This document shows, piece by piece, positions 53,531-62,286 of a stretch of 64,000 nt of DNA. A model generated the notes under the pieces. That model saw nothing but the letters and a program-made list of their open reading frames with translations. It did no database searches and was not told the DNA's origin. A program made the position numbers and the translations under genes. Origin of the DNA: Tepidamorphaceae bacterium (GTDB taxonomy: Bacteria > Pseudomonadota > Alphaproteobacteria > Rhizobiales > JAKSCL01); assembly GCA_028289445.1 (NCBI GenBank), contig JANQPO010000017.1, positions 124,001-188,000 of the forward strand, given 5' to 3'. Position 1 is the first letter of the stretch, and each line of letters begins with the position of its first letter.

Positions 53531-54976
53531 TCACGAAGGCTTCGGCTGCGCCGCATGTTGCCCGGCGATCCGCCCATAGACTGCGCCCCGGAGCACCGAG
53601 GTCGCACCAGTGTAGCGCCCGTAGTAAAGGCCCATGGTCTCGCCGGCTGCATAGAGGCTAGGGATCGGGCGGCCATCGTGGTCAAGGACCTGGGCATTGG
53701 TGTTGCAGCGTAGCCCCCCGAAGGTGAAGCAGTTGGCCGAGATCACGGGCCATGCGCGGAATGGCGGACTGTTGAGGGGCAGCCCCCAGTTTGACTTTGG
53801 CGGCGTCAGGCCGCGCGTCGCGAGACCATCGAGCTCAAGCGGTTTGAACTGTCCCTCGACCGTCGCGGCGTTGAACTCATCGACCGTTGCTGCAAGTGCA
53901 TCGGACGGCATGGCAAGCTTGTTCGCGAGTTCTTCGACGCTGTCTGCAGTGATCGGCTTTTGATCACTGCGCACGGTGCGTTGCCAGTTGGGAACCTTGT
54001 CAAGCTGCGAATCGCAAATGAGATAGGCAATACCGCCCGGCAGCTTGTTGATGAGGCGAGCGATGTTTTCGTAGATGGCATCGACCGTGTAGGAGGCTTC
54101 ATCGACGAAGCGCTTGCCGTGCGCGTCCACCAGGATGCCGTAGGGAAACGCGAAGACGATCGGTTCTGATTGGCCGGAGCGTGGATCGATCGGCTCGGCG
54201 TGATACTCGGAAAAATCGCCGCAGGGCGCAGCGCCGGCAGCAAGCGCCACCCGGATACCCTCGCCCCGATTATAGTAGCCACCGCGAGCGACCGGACGGA
54301 TGTAACGCGCCTTCTCGCCGTAATAGAGGCTCTGCATCTCGGCATTGCCCTCAAAGCCGCCGCAGGCGAGAACAACTCTGCCGCGGAGCTCAAGCCCTCT
54401 CTCCGTCTTGCTATTGGCGCGGATGCCGGCGACCGTCCCAGCCTCCAGCAAAAGATCCTCCAGCGTCGTCTCGTAGAAAAAAGTGACCCCGAGCTGTTCG
54501 GCCTGGTCCGCCAGGGCATCGATGAGGGCGAGACCGCCGCCGACCGGACAGATCCGCGTCGTCGACTGTGTGATCAGATAGCTCGCCATGTCGGAGAAGC
54601 GGATTCCGGCGGTCTTCAGCCAGGCCAGGGTTGGCCCGGCCTCACGCGCCAGGGTTGCGACCAGTTCCGGGTCGGCGAAGGACAAGGCCTTCACGATCGC
54701 CGACCAGTCCCGATAGGGTTGAGCCGTCTCGGCGACAAGCGAGGGATCGAGGTTAAACCCCGCATTGGCCATGAAGTGGTCTTCGAAATCGTCGGCGACT
54801 TCGTTCTCGTTTTTCATCCGCATGAAGGCTTCGGTCCAGCGCGTATTGCCACCGCGCTCATCGACGGTCGCACGCTCCAGGATGGCGACACTGGCGTTCG
54901 CCTCCGCCGCAGAGACGGCTGCCGAAAGGCCCGCAATACCGCATCCAACGACGATGACATCGAACTTGCAGCTCAT
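53531..54976 (-). CDS. FAD-dependent dehydrogenase, TcuA/fumarate reductase family
   Basis: 481 aa from the ATG at 54976, behind GGGAGGAGAAAGG. The FAD-binding start is DVIVVGCGIAGLSAAVSAAE and RGGNTRWTEAFMRM follows, as in tricarballylate dehydrogenase TcuA. The C-terminal dinucleotide motif is IPSLYAAGETMGLYYGRYTG. Members add or remove hydrogen across the C-C bond of a di- or tricarboxylate. TcuA makes cis-aconitate from tricarballylate, so here it could create the double bond that the PrpF-like protein then shifts. No signal peptide, so it acts in the cytosol. No TcuB electron-transfer partner is present. Confidence 0.87.
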   Translation of the reverse strand: MSCKFDVIVVGCGIAGLSAAVSAAEANASVAILERATVDERGGNTRWTEAFMRMKNENEVADDFEDHFMANAGFNLDPSLVAETAQPYRDWSAIVKALSFADPELVATLAREAGPTLAWLKTAGIRFSDMASYLITQSTTRICPVGGGLALIDALADQAEQLGVTFFYETTLEDLLLEAGTVAGIRANSKTERGLELRGRVVLACGGFEGNAEMQSLYYGEKARYIRPVARGGYYNRGEGIRVALAAGAAPCGDFSEYHAEPIDPRSGQSEPIVFAFPYGILVDAHGKRFVDEASYTVDAIYENIARLINKLPGGIAYLICDSQLDKVPNWQRTVRSDQKPITADSVEELANKLAMPSDALAATVDEFNAATVEGQFKPLELDGLATRGLTPPKSNWGLPLNSPPFRAWPVISANCFTFGGLRCNTNAQVLDHDGRPIPSLYAAGETMGLYYGRYTGATSVLRGAVYGRIAGQHAAQPKPS

Positions 54977-55030
54977 CCTTTCTCCTCCCTCAAGCCCAGC
55001 CACTGCCCGTTCCGGCGGTGTTGTCCCATC

Positions 55031-56509
55031 TCACGCCTTGATGGCGAAAGGGTCGCGTTCCTCGTCCGAGAAATCGATCATGACGTTCTTCGTGTTGGTG
55101 AACTCATCAAGCGCGATTTCGCCTCGCTCGCGTCCAAATCCGCTGTCCTTGAAGCCGCCGAAAGGGGCCTGAACGGCGACGGCACGATAGGTGTTGACCC
55201 AAACAGTCCCGGCGCGGACTCCACGCGAAACCCGCATTGCCCGATTGAGATTGGTCGTCCATATGCCGGCGGCCAAGCCGTACTTGGTGCTGTTTCCGAT
55301 CTCGATGGCCTCCTCTTCGGTGTCGAAGGGAATGATCGAGAGCACCGGGCCAAACACTTCTTCTTGCGCGATCGCCATCTCATTGCGAACGTCGATAAAG
55401 ATGGTCGGCTCGATGAAAAAACCCTTGGCGAGATCGCCTCCCGCCGCGGCTTTGCCACCGGTGGCCAACTGCGCACCCTCGGCCTTGGCGTGTTCGATTG
55501 ACCCAAGAATACGCTTGAACTGGGGTTCGTTTGCCGCTGTCCCCATCTCTGTCGTTCTGTCTGTCGGGTCGCCGAGGCGGATTTTCCGCGCCCGTTCGAC
55601 GAGCTGGTCGATGACCTGCTCATAGATCGGCCGCTGCACCAGCAGGCGGGAGCCTGCGATGCAGGTCTGTCCCGAGGCGGCGAAGATTCCAGCGAGCGCA
55701 CCCACGATCGCCTTTTGCAGATCGGCGTCATCGAAGATGATGTTCGGGGACTTGCCGCCAAGTTCGAGCGTCGCCGGAACCAGCCGCTGACCGGCGTTTG
55801 CCGCGATCTCTCGACCGACCGCCGGACTCCCGGTAAAGCTGACGCGATCGATGCGCCCGCTGTCTAGAAGCGCTTCGCCAGTGCGTTTGTCGCCAGTGAC
55901 CACATTGACGACACCGGGTGGAAACCCGGCTTGCTCAACGAAGCGGGCGAACTCCAAAGTCGTCGCGGAGGCGTGCTCGGATGGTTTGACGACGACGCAG
56001 TTCCCGGCGGCGAGGGCCGGCGCCAGCTTGTTGGAGAGCAGGCCCATCGGGGAGTTCCATGCGGTGATCAAGACCGCCACGCCGAGCGGTTCGCGTACGG
56101 CGTAGTCGAGCACGTCGCGCGCGTCGAGCGGGATCACCTTGCCCCAGAGCTTGTCGGCATAACCGGCGAAAAAGCGGTATTGCCGAGCCGCAAAGAGCAT
56201 CTGGCTTCGCGTTTCTCGGATGATCTTGCCATTGTCGGTGCTCTCGAGGTGACCCATCCGATCCGCATCTGCGGCGAGTAGGTCGGCAAGCTTGTGCATG
56301 AGGCGTGCGCGTTCCGCGCCGGAGGTCCGTGACCAATTGGTCTCGAAGGCCGATCGCGCTGCGGATATGGCGTCCGCGACTTGATCTTTGCTCGCCTGCG
56401 GAATCGAGGCCCACTCCTCCCGATTGTAGGGATTTACCGCAGGAAATCGCTCTTGGGATTGGTGCCCAACGAATTCTCCGCCGATGAAAAGCTCATAGTG
56501 CGTTGGCAT
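55031..56509 (-). CDS. NAD(P)-dependent aldehyde dehydrogenase
   Basis: 492 aa. Catalytic Cys in GQTCIAGSR, catalytic Glu in TLELGGKSPN, Asn in TAWNSPMGLLSN and the cofactor Lys in VVVKPSEHA. The 55-bp gap to the flavoprotein gene indicates a shared operon. It oxidises an aldehyde intermediate to its acid. The substrate cannot be assigned, but the fold and GGFKDSGFGRERG motif place it with betaine/gamma-aminobutyraldehyde-like dehydrogenases. Confidence 0.93.
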   Translation of the reverse strand: MPTHYELFIGGEFVGHQSQERFPAVNPYNREEWASIPQASKDQVADAISAARSAFETNWSRTSGAERARLMHKLADLLAADADRMGHLESTDNGKIIRETRSQMLFAARQYRFFAGYADKLWGKVIPLDARDVLDYAVREPLGVAVLITAWNSPMGLLSNKLAPALAAGNCVVVKPSEHASATTLEFARFVEQAGFPPGVVNVVTGDKRTGEALLDSGRIDRVSFTGSPAVGREIAANAGQRLVPATLELGGKSPNIIFDDADLQKAIVGALAGIFAASGQTCIAGSRLLVQRPIYEQVIDQLVERARKIRLGDPTDRTTEMGTAANEPQFKRILGSIEHAKAEGAQLATGGKAAAGGDLAKGFFIEPTIFIDVRNEMAIAQEEVFGPVLSIIPFDTEEEAIEIGNSTKYGLAAGIWTTNLNRAMRVSRGVRAGTVWVNTYRAVAVQAPFGGFKDSGFGRERGEIALDEFTNTKNVMIDFSDEERDPFAIKA

Positions 56510-56593
56510 CGATGTTCCCTTGCTTGGTCCTTGGCTAACCGACGGTGTTTGTCGCCGGCGATCATCCGCCTGGCTCCATTGGCTCCAGGCGGG

Positions 56594-57616
56594 CTAGATC
56601 TCGGTCCCGGCGAGTTCCTGTGCATGCATCTGCTGCGCCACCTGCGACTGTGGGAGAAATGGCTGAGTCGCGCTGATCCTATTGATGGGCTCGCCCAGCA
56701 GGTAGGCCGACAGGTTTTCAAGCGACACCTGGAAAAATGTCTGCAGGTTCTCTTCGGTCACGAAGCCAATGTGTGGCGTGGCGACGACGTTGGGGAGCGT
56801 CCGGAAGGGATGGGCGGCGGGAAGCGGCTCGATTCCGAAGACATCGAGGCCGGCACCCGCGATCCGGTTTTCTCGGAGAGCGGAGACGAGCGCGGCCTCG
56901 TCTATCAGCTGCGGCCTTGCCGTGTTGATCAAGAAGGCCGTCTTCTTCATGGCGGCGATCTCCGATGCACCGACCGTTCCTTCTGTCGTATCGCTGTGCG
57001 GCAGGTGGATCGTCACAACATCCGATTGGCGGAACAGCTCTATCTTCGAAACGCATTCAGCGTCATGGGGTGCCGTGCGTTCCGGCGTCAAATTTCGGCT
57101 CCAAGCGATGACCCGCATGCCGAAGACTTTGGCGATCTTGGCGACGGGAACGCCCATGTTTCCGAGGCCGACGATACCGAGCGTTTTGCCGGCCAATCCC
57201 CTGCCGAGACCGACTTGCCAGCCGCCGGCTCTTAGGGAGGCGGTCTCCCGGGGCAGATCCCGCATCAAAGACAGGATAAGCGCCCAGGTGACTTCCACGG
57301 TCGTCTGGTGAAGCGCGTCGGTCGTGCAGACCGTGATGCCGAGATCATCCGCCGCCTGCAAGTCGAGTGACCGGGCATTGCGCATGCCGGTCGCGAGGAT
57401 GAGTTTTAGCCGGGGAAGCCGCTCGAGCACACTGCGCGGCAATGCAGTCCGTTCGCGGATGCGCATGATGGCATCGAACTCGACCAGACGGGCGACGAGC
57501 TGGTCTTCCTCGTGCACGTGGTCGCGGAAGGGGACGACGACGACCTCGGGAACTCGGCTCCATCCGACAATGTCAAGCGCTACGCCTTGATAATCGTCCA
57601 GCACCGCCAGCCGCAT
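56594..57616 (-). CDS. D-2-hydroxyacid dehydrogenase family protein
   Basis: 340 aa from the ATG at 57616 (MRLAVLDDYQGVALDIVGWS), which has GGTAGGA nine bases upstream; the ATG at 57640 has no ribosome site. The NAD motif is GLGNMG, the active-site Arg is in INTARPQLIDE, the acid partner is Glu in FGIEPLP and His is in ATPHIGF. It interconverts a 2-oxoacid and a D-2-hydroxyacid, possibly handling the oxoacid released by the island's lyase. First gene of the minus-strand catabolic operon, about 45 bp from operator O3. Confidence 0.9.
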   Translation of the reverse strand: MRLAVLDDYQGVALDIVGWSRVPEVVVVPFRDHVHEEDQLVARLVEFDAIMRIRERTALPRSVLERLPRLKLILATGMRNARSLDLQAADDLGITVCTTDALHQTTVEVTWALILSLMRDLPRETASLRAGGWQVGLGRGLAGKTLGIVGLGNMGVPVAKIAKVFGMRVIAWSRNLTPERTAPHDAECVSKIELFRQSDVVTIHLPHSDTTEGTVGASEIAAMKKTAFLINTARPQLIDEAALVSALRENRIAGAGLDVFGIEPLPAAHPFRTLPNVVATPHIGFVTEENLQTFFQVSLENLSAYLLGEPINRISATQPFLPQSQVAQQMHAQELAGTEI

Positions 57617-57659
57617 TCGCGTTTTCCTACCATAACCCATGGCCAGGAATCTGATGGTT

Positions 57660-57681
57660 AAACTGTCATCTGTCAACAGTT
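57660..57681. promoter_or_regulatory. operator-like site O3
   Basis: AAACTG-2-ATCTGT-CA-ACAG-TT: same left outer arm, spacing and core as O2, with a degenerate right outer arm. Centre about 59 bp before the hydroxyacid dehydrogenase start. Confidence 0.72.
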
Positions 57682-57814
57682 ATGATTCACCGACGGGAAC
57701 CGCCGATATGACTCATCCAGCGGTTTGTCGCGCGGTGCTCCGAGATCATTCTTTGGAGCAGGGAGGTTAGAATTTTGCCGTACCTACCTCTTGAGTAGTC
57801 ATGCCAAGCTGTCG

Positions 57815-57931
57815 CTAAGCGCGTTCGAGAGCTACAGCAATGCCCTGTCCGACACCGATACACATGGTCGCGAGAGCAAGCCTGGCGCCGCGTTCGATCA
57901 GTTCAAAGGCGGCACGGCCGGGTCCGCTACA
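57815..57931 (-). pseudogene. thiolase (acetyl-CoA acetyltransferase) C-terminal remnant
   Basis: The minus strand reads RAAFELIERGARLALATMCI and then GVGQGIAVALERA before a stop at 57815-57817. This is the conserved C-terminal end of thiolases (LATMCIGVGQG with the Cys-containing loop). Nothing upstream extends it to a full gene, and no start is seen. It is a leftover at the island's far edge, between operator O3 and the right repeat. Confidence 0.65.
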
Positions 57932-58000
57932 CCGCTATTAAATTTGAGAAAACTCTCTACCTGAATGGAACTGATCCGAATGTGGGGGGCGACGGTAGCG

Positions 58001-58014
58001 CTCCTCCGCTACCA
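58001..58014 (+). repeat. right attachment repeat
   Basis: CTCCTCCGCTACCA, identical to the 3' end of tRNA-Met at 39724-39737. The bases before it do not form the rest of a tRNA, so it is a partial copy as left by site-specific integration. Confidence 0.78.
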
Positions 58015-58382
58015 ATTTCAGCTAAGATGATCCAGTTGGCTCGAAGCTTGGCCAACGCGATCTCTTTAGCCCGATATCGACGCCCTTTTGCTTGATCGTC
58101 CGACCCGGTGCACCAACGCCGAAGTCCCCGACCTTGAACCAACGCCACTCCAGTAGAATGGTTCAATCTCGTCGCACAAGGCATTAGGATCGTGCGCTAT
58201 GGCACGATCGCTCGAATACGCCGCCGACGGCCCTATCGGTGTCCCAGCACCTCTCGCCGGCAGGCAGCAGAGCCTCACGCAGATGCGTCGCTACGGGCGC
58301 GGTTGCAATCGCTTCCCACAAGTTCCGCATCGCGCTGCGCCCGGCCATCACCGGCCGAGCATGCAGGCCATGAGCTCGCGCT
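58015..58382. other. gap with no recognised gene
   Basis: 368 bp between the island's right repeat and the LysR stop codon. Short open frames exist on both strands, but none has recognisable sequence, a ribosome site or normal codon use. Before integration this sequence would have followed tRNA-Met directly. Confidence 0.6.
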
Positions 58383-59369
58383 TCACTGTTGGCGGTCCGC
58401 CATCCCGGCAATCCAGTGCTGAAACCGTCGGACAGACGTGTGTTCGGCAAAGGCTGGATGGATGGTCAACACATAGGTGCGGTCGGTTGCAAGCCGTGTG
58501 TTGACGATCGTGCGCAGCCGTTCTTGGTCGATGAGATCGCGAACGGCCTGGACAGGCGCAAGGGCCACGCCGTGACCGTTGAGGGCCGCTTCAAGCACAA
58601 GCGAAAGACAATCATGTCTGTTGCCGTTGAGGCGCCCGTCAACGCTGAGACCATGCACCGCGAACCATTGATACCAAGCATCGTGGGGGCTGTTTTGAAG
58701 GATAAGACGCGCCTCCAGCAGGCCGGCTGGCGTGTCAACCGGATTGTCGGCCAGAAATTGTGGCGTTGCCACCGGTACGAGTTCTTCCTCGAACAGCACT
58801 TCGTCCCAGGCAACGCCGGCGGTCTCCTCCACGCATTGTATTGCACACTCGCAGTCAGCGGGCTGCCAAGCATCATCCGTTGTTCGCGCGCATACCAGAT
58901 TGACGGTGATCTCCGGATATCGTGCATAAAAGTCGCCAAGGCGCGGCATCAACCAGTAGGTGGTGATCTCCGATGGTGCCGCCAGGGTGATTGTCGGCCG
59001 TCTGCTGCCCGCCTGAAGCGATTGCGTGGCGGCCTGTATCTCTCCGAGCAAACGACGAACATCGTTCAGGTAGTGTCGGCCCGCCTCGGTGAGGACAACT
59101 TTGTGCCGTGACCGGGTCAGCAACGCGACGCCGAGAACGCTCTCGAGTTGGCGAACACGTTTGCTGACCGCGCCCTGGGTCAAGGTCAATTCGCGCGCCG
59201 CATGCGAGAAACTGAGATAGCGTGCCGTCGCCTCGAATGCGATCAGGCCGGAAATCGACGGTACCGCTCGGCGCGGTCCCGCCAGCGGCGGTGCCTGACG
59301 TGCCGCGGCGCGCTGACCCGCGCCGGCAACCAGTTCAGCTTGAGCAGGTGGTCGAAAATTCACGTTCAT
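58383..59369 (-). CDS. LysR-family regulator (GcvA-like)
   Basis: 328 aa. The helix-turn-helix is at about residues 52-75 (FSHAARELTLTQGAVSKRVR), and the C-terminal effector domain carries PEITVNLVCARTT and the GcvA-type GHGVALAPVQAVRDLI. The N-terminal extension of about 37 residues before VPSISGLIAFEATARYLSF is unusual, and a later start is possible. The start overlaps the 3' end of the ornithine cyclodeaminase-like gene by 35 bp. It is the last gene of the Pot/OCD operon and may regulate it. Confidence 0.87.
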   Translation of the reverse strand: MNVNFRPPAQAELVAGAGQRAAARQAPPLAGPRRAVPSISGLIAFEATARYLSFSHAARELTLTQGAVSKRVRQLESVLGVALLTRSRHKVVLTEAGRHYLNDVRRLLGEIQAATQSLQAGSRRPTITLAAPSEITTYWLMPRLGDFYARYPEITVNLVCARTTDDAWQPADCECAIQCVEETAGVAWDEVLFEEELVPVATPQFLADNPVDTPAGLLEARLILQNSPHDAWYQWFAVHGLSVDGRLNGNRHDCLSLVLEAALNGHGVALAPVQAVRDLIDQERLRTIVNTRLATDRTYVLTIHPAFAEHTSVRRFQHWIAGMADRQQ

Positions 59370-60309
59370 TGTGGCAGTCCACCAGGTACTTGGCGACGAA
59401 GTAGTCCATGTGACTGCCGCCGCCGTTCTTCATCATCGTGATCTCGTCGGCCGAACGCCTCCCTTCGGCCCGGTTCTGACACAGCTCGAAAAGATCGGCC
59501 TTGATGTCATCTGACGAGATAACGCCGCGCTCCAGAGGCCCCACGAACTCGCCCGATCGCTCGGTCGTCTGACGATGGTCGACGAAGATCGTCGCACGGC
59601 GCAGAACCTCATCGTCGGATTCGCGCATCTGCGGGGTGTAGGAGCCGACCAGGTCGACGTGAGCGCCAGGCTTGAGCAGATCACCCTTGAGATGGGGCGT
59701 TGTCGCCATAGTGGCGCTTGAGATGATGTCCGCGCTGGCGACGGCGGCATCGAGGTCTTCAACAGCGCTGGCTGTCATGCCCCTGTCCGCGAGACGGTGT
59801 GCCAGCTTGACAGCGTTTTCGTGGGTCCGATTCCATATCTTGACCACCTTGATTCTCGGGCGGGCCGTCAGATGCGCCTGCACGAGATAAGGCGCCAGAC
59901 CGCCTGCACCAATCATCAAAAAGGTCTCGGCGTCCTCTCGTGAAAGAATGGTCGAGCCGAGGGCGGAGTCCGATGACGTCTTACGGAAAATCATCGCCTC
60001 TCCATCGATGATGGTCTCGAACAGACCGGTTTCACCGTTCATGAAAGCGTAGATGGAGTTGACGTTGGAAACGCCGTGACGCGCCACGTTGTTTGGAAAA
60101 ACCGTGACCAGCTTCGCCAGAATGCCCTCGTGCGGCTCCCAGGCCGGCAGGATGATCAAATTGTTGGGATGACCCTCCGGATTGGCCTCGGAATACATCA
60201 TGCGATCGGACTGCTTCGGCATCCCGCCCATATGCGCCTTGCGCAGCGCGGCAATCAGCCCCTCGAAATCGAGGAGGTCGTGCACCCGCTTCGCATCTAT
60301 CAGTTCCAT
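59335..60309 (-). CDS. ornithine cyclodeaminase/mu-crystallin family protein
   Basis: 324 aa. The NAD-binding motif is FLMIGAGGLAPYLVQAHLTA, and the family residues include the Arg-containing GEAMIFRKTSSDSALGS and the Asp/Glu-bearing VDLVGSYTPQMRESDDEVL. Members include ornithine cyclodeaminase (ornithine to proline), alanine dehydrogenase and delta-1-pyrroline-2-carboxylate reductase. Together with the adjacent polyamine-type importer it suggests uptake and use of an amino acid, opine or related amine. The actual substrate is not determined. Confidence 0.86.
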   Translation of the reverse strand: MELIDAKRVHDLLDFEGLIAALRKAHMGGMPKQSDRMMYSEANPEGHPNNLIILPAWEPHEGILAKLVTVFPNNVARHGVSNVNSIYAFMNGETGLFETIIDGEAMIFRKTSSDSALGSTILSREDAETFLMIGAGGLAPYLVQAHLTARPRIKVVKIWNRTHENAVKLAHRLADRGMTASAVEDLDAAVASADIISSATMATTPHLKGDLLKPGAHVDLVGSYTPQMRESDDEVLRRATIFVDHRQTTERSGEFVGPLERGVISSDDIKADLFELCQNRAEGRRSADEITMMKNGGGSHMDYFVAKYLVDCHNEREFSTTCSS

Positions 60310-60358
60310 CTTGCGTCTCCCGTTTATTTCACTTGAACCTTGGGCCGCATCAGCGTGG

Positions 60359-61504
60359 CTACGGGTTCGTCCGGTTGCCTTCGGCGGCGGCTACGATCGC
60401 CACATCGGCGGGCGAGCAGCGCATCTCGACGCGCTCGGCCAGCTGGGCGAAATCCTGCTGTCGGACTTCGGCGACTAGCGATAGGCCCTCATTGCTGGTC
60501 AACGCGAGGCGAACGCGCCCACCAAGAAATGTCCGATCGTCGAGCCGGGCGGTTAGAACGAGATCGCCCTCCCGGCCGTGATCCGCAATGCGCATGTCTT
60601 CCGGCCGGACAACCACCACCATGGATGCGCCGACCTCGGGAGTCGTTTCCGCGGTGACACGGGCTGCCGGGACCCGCCAGTTTTGTCCAGCGACATGGAG
60701 TGTCAGCATATCGCGGTCTGTTGCCGCCACGCGCGCTTCGATCATGTTGGCATCGCCGATGAAGCCAGCGACAAAGGCGGTCGCCGGATTGCGGTAGATC
60801 TGCTCGGGTGCACCGATTTGCTCGATCCGGCCGTCGCGCATAACCGCGATGCGGTCGGACATCGACATCGCTTCTTCCTGGTCATGCGTGACGAACACGA
60901 ACGTCTTTCCGGTCCGGCGCTGAATCTGCTTGAGTTCTTGCTGCATCCGCCGGCGGAGTTTCAGGTCCAGCGCACCGAGCGGCTCGTCCAGGAGCAGCAA
61001 AACAGGGTCGGGCGCAAGCGCGCGCGCGAGCGCGATGCGTTGCTGCTGGCCGCCCGACAAATGTGCCGGATATCGATCACCGACATCGGGCAGGTGAATG
61101 AGCTCCAGCATTTGCCGGCAGCGTTCGGCGATGGCCGCCTTGGTCTGTCCCTTCATCTCGCAGCCAAAGGCGATGTTCTGCCTGACGGTCATGTGGGGGA
61201 ACAGCGCGTAGTCCTGGAACACCATGCTGACCGGCCGGCGATACGGCAGCTCATGTGTGATGTCGCGGCCGCCAACGATGACGGCGCCGCGCGTTGGTTT
61301 GGCAAATCCGGCGATCGAACGCAGCAAAGTGGACTTGCCGCAGCCCGAAGGCCCAAGAAGCGTGACGAACACACCCATATCCACGTTCAGCGACACATCG
61401 TCGACCGCAGCATGGTCGCCGTAGAGCTTGACGAGGTTGCGGATCTCGATAGCCGGTTGGCTCTGGCTCACATTCAGATCCTTTGCTCGAACGGGCTTGT
61501 TCAT
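60359..61504 (-). CDS. polyamine-type ABC ATPase (PotA-like)
   Basis: 381 aa. Walker A LLGPSGCGKSTLLRS, signature LSGGQQQRIALARAL, Walker B LLLLDEPLGALDLKLRRRM and a C-terminal TOBE domain from about residue 290. The DEPLGALD and FVFVTHDQEEAMSM sequences are typical of the PotA/FbpC branch. The start overlaps the permease stop by 4 bp. The OCD gene follows after 49 bp. Confidence 0.92.
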   Translation of the reverse strand: MNKPVRAKDLNVSQSQPAIEIRNLVKLYGDHAAVDDVSLNVDMGVFVTLLGPSGCGKSTLLRSIAGFAKPTRGAVIVGGRDITHELPYRRPVSMVFQDYALFPHMTVRQNIAFGCEMKGQTKAAIAERCRQMLELIHLPDVGDRYPAHLSGGQQQRIALARALAPDPVLLLLDEPLGALDLKLRRRMQQELKQIQRRTGKTFVFVTHDQEEAMSMSDRIAVMRDGRIEQIGAPEQIYRNPATAFVAGFIGDANMIEARVAATDRDMLTLHVAGQNWRVPAARVTAETTPEVGASMVVVVRPEDMRIADHGREGDLVLTARLDDRTFLGGRVRLALTSNEGLSLVAEVRQQDFAQLAERVEMRCSPADVAIVAAAEGNRTNP

Positions 61505-62286
61505 CGGCCCATGTTCCGGCGCCGGATGTGGCGCTCTGCAAAGAGCCCCAACGCCGTGCTTGCGATCAGCACAATGGTCGAAATCGCCGCCAGACCGGGA
61601 TCGAAACCAAATCGCAGCCGTGCAAACAGCAAAACCGGAAAGGTCGGGTCGACGCCGCCCAGGAAGAACGAGCGCACGAAATCCTCGAACGACAGCAAAA
61701 GGCAGAACATCATCGCACCGAACAGGGCGGGTGCCAGAAACGGAAGGACGATGCGCGTCACAACGATCACGTCATCGGCCCCCAGATTGCGCGCCGCGTC
61801 GGCCAGGTTCGAGCTCATGGCGTTTAGCCGGGTCAATATCATGATCACGACAAACGGCACCGAACCGATCGCATGGCCGAACGATATGGCGGCGATGCCT
61901 GTTTCGAGCCCCAAATGGCCAAGGAACATGCGGATTGCGATGGCCGACACGATCACCGGCAAAAAGGCCGGCAGCACAATTGCCGCGATCATCAGAGCGC
62001 GCATTGGTCCGCGCGTGCGGGCAAAGACGAAGCTCATCGGCAAACCGACGGCGATGGCGACCGTCGTTGAATAGACGGCGACCTGCGCCGACACCCAAAG
62101 CGCGGACAAGATCTCCTCGTCCGCCAGAACGCTTCGATACCATCCGGTCGTCCATTGCTGGATCGGAAATGCGATGAAGTTGGAATCGCGAAAACCCATC
62201 GCGGCCATGACAACGAGGGGCAGGAAGAGATAGGCGACAAACAGCCAAAACCAGATCGGCAGCGCGGCGGTCGGGATGCGGTTCAT
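61501..62286 (-). CDS. polyamine-type ABC permease (PotC-like)
   Basis: 261 aa with six membrane spans. The EAA-type loop reads LADAARNLGADDVIVVTRIV. The N-terminal segment LFVAYLFLPLVVMAAMGFRD is typical of PotC/YdcV permeases. The stop overlaps the PotA-like start and its start overlaps the PotB-like stop (4 bp each), indicating translational coupling. Confidence 0.92.
   Translation of the reverse strand: MNRIPTAALPIWFWLFVAYLFLPLVVMAAMGFRDSNFIAFPIQQWTTGWYRSVLADEEILSALWVSAQVAVYSTTVAIAVGLPMSFVFARTRGPMRALMIAAIVLPAFLPVIVSAIAIRMFLGHLGLETGIAAISFGHAIGSVPFVVIMILTRLNAMSSNLADAARNLGADDVIVVTRIVLPFLAPALFGAMMFCLLLSFEDFVRSFFLGGVDPTFPVLLFARLRFGFDPGLAAISTIVLIASTALGLFAERHIRRRNMGR

Larger units (their letters stand above)
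39724..58014. mobile_element. 18.3-kb genomic island inserted in tRNA-Met
   Basis: CTCCTCCGCTACCA, the 3' end of tRNA-Met (39724-39737), is repeated exactly at 58001-58014. Between the repeats lie a broken serine recombinase at the tRNA side, three transcription units for one catabolic system with its own GntR regulator, and a thiolase remnant next to the far repeat. To the left are housekeeping genes; to the right is a polyamine-type operon. The element is no longer self-mobile because its only recombinase is broken. The cargo genes are intact. Confidence 0.8.

Noticed and set aside
54170..55501. 443-aa plus-strand reading frame opposite the flavoprotein and aldehyde dehydrogenase genes
   Set aside because: Antisense shadow of two clear genes with full motifs; no recognisable protein and no ribosome site.
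60578..62074. 498-aa plus-strand reading frame opposite the Pot ATPase and permease
   Set aside because: Antisense shadow in GC-rich DNA; His/Arg-rich product without family features.
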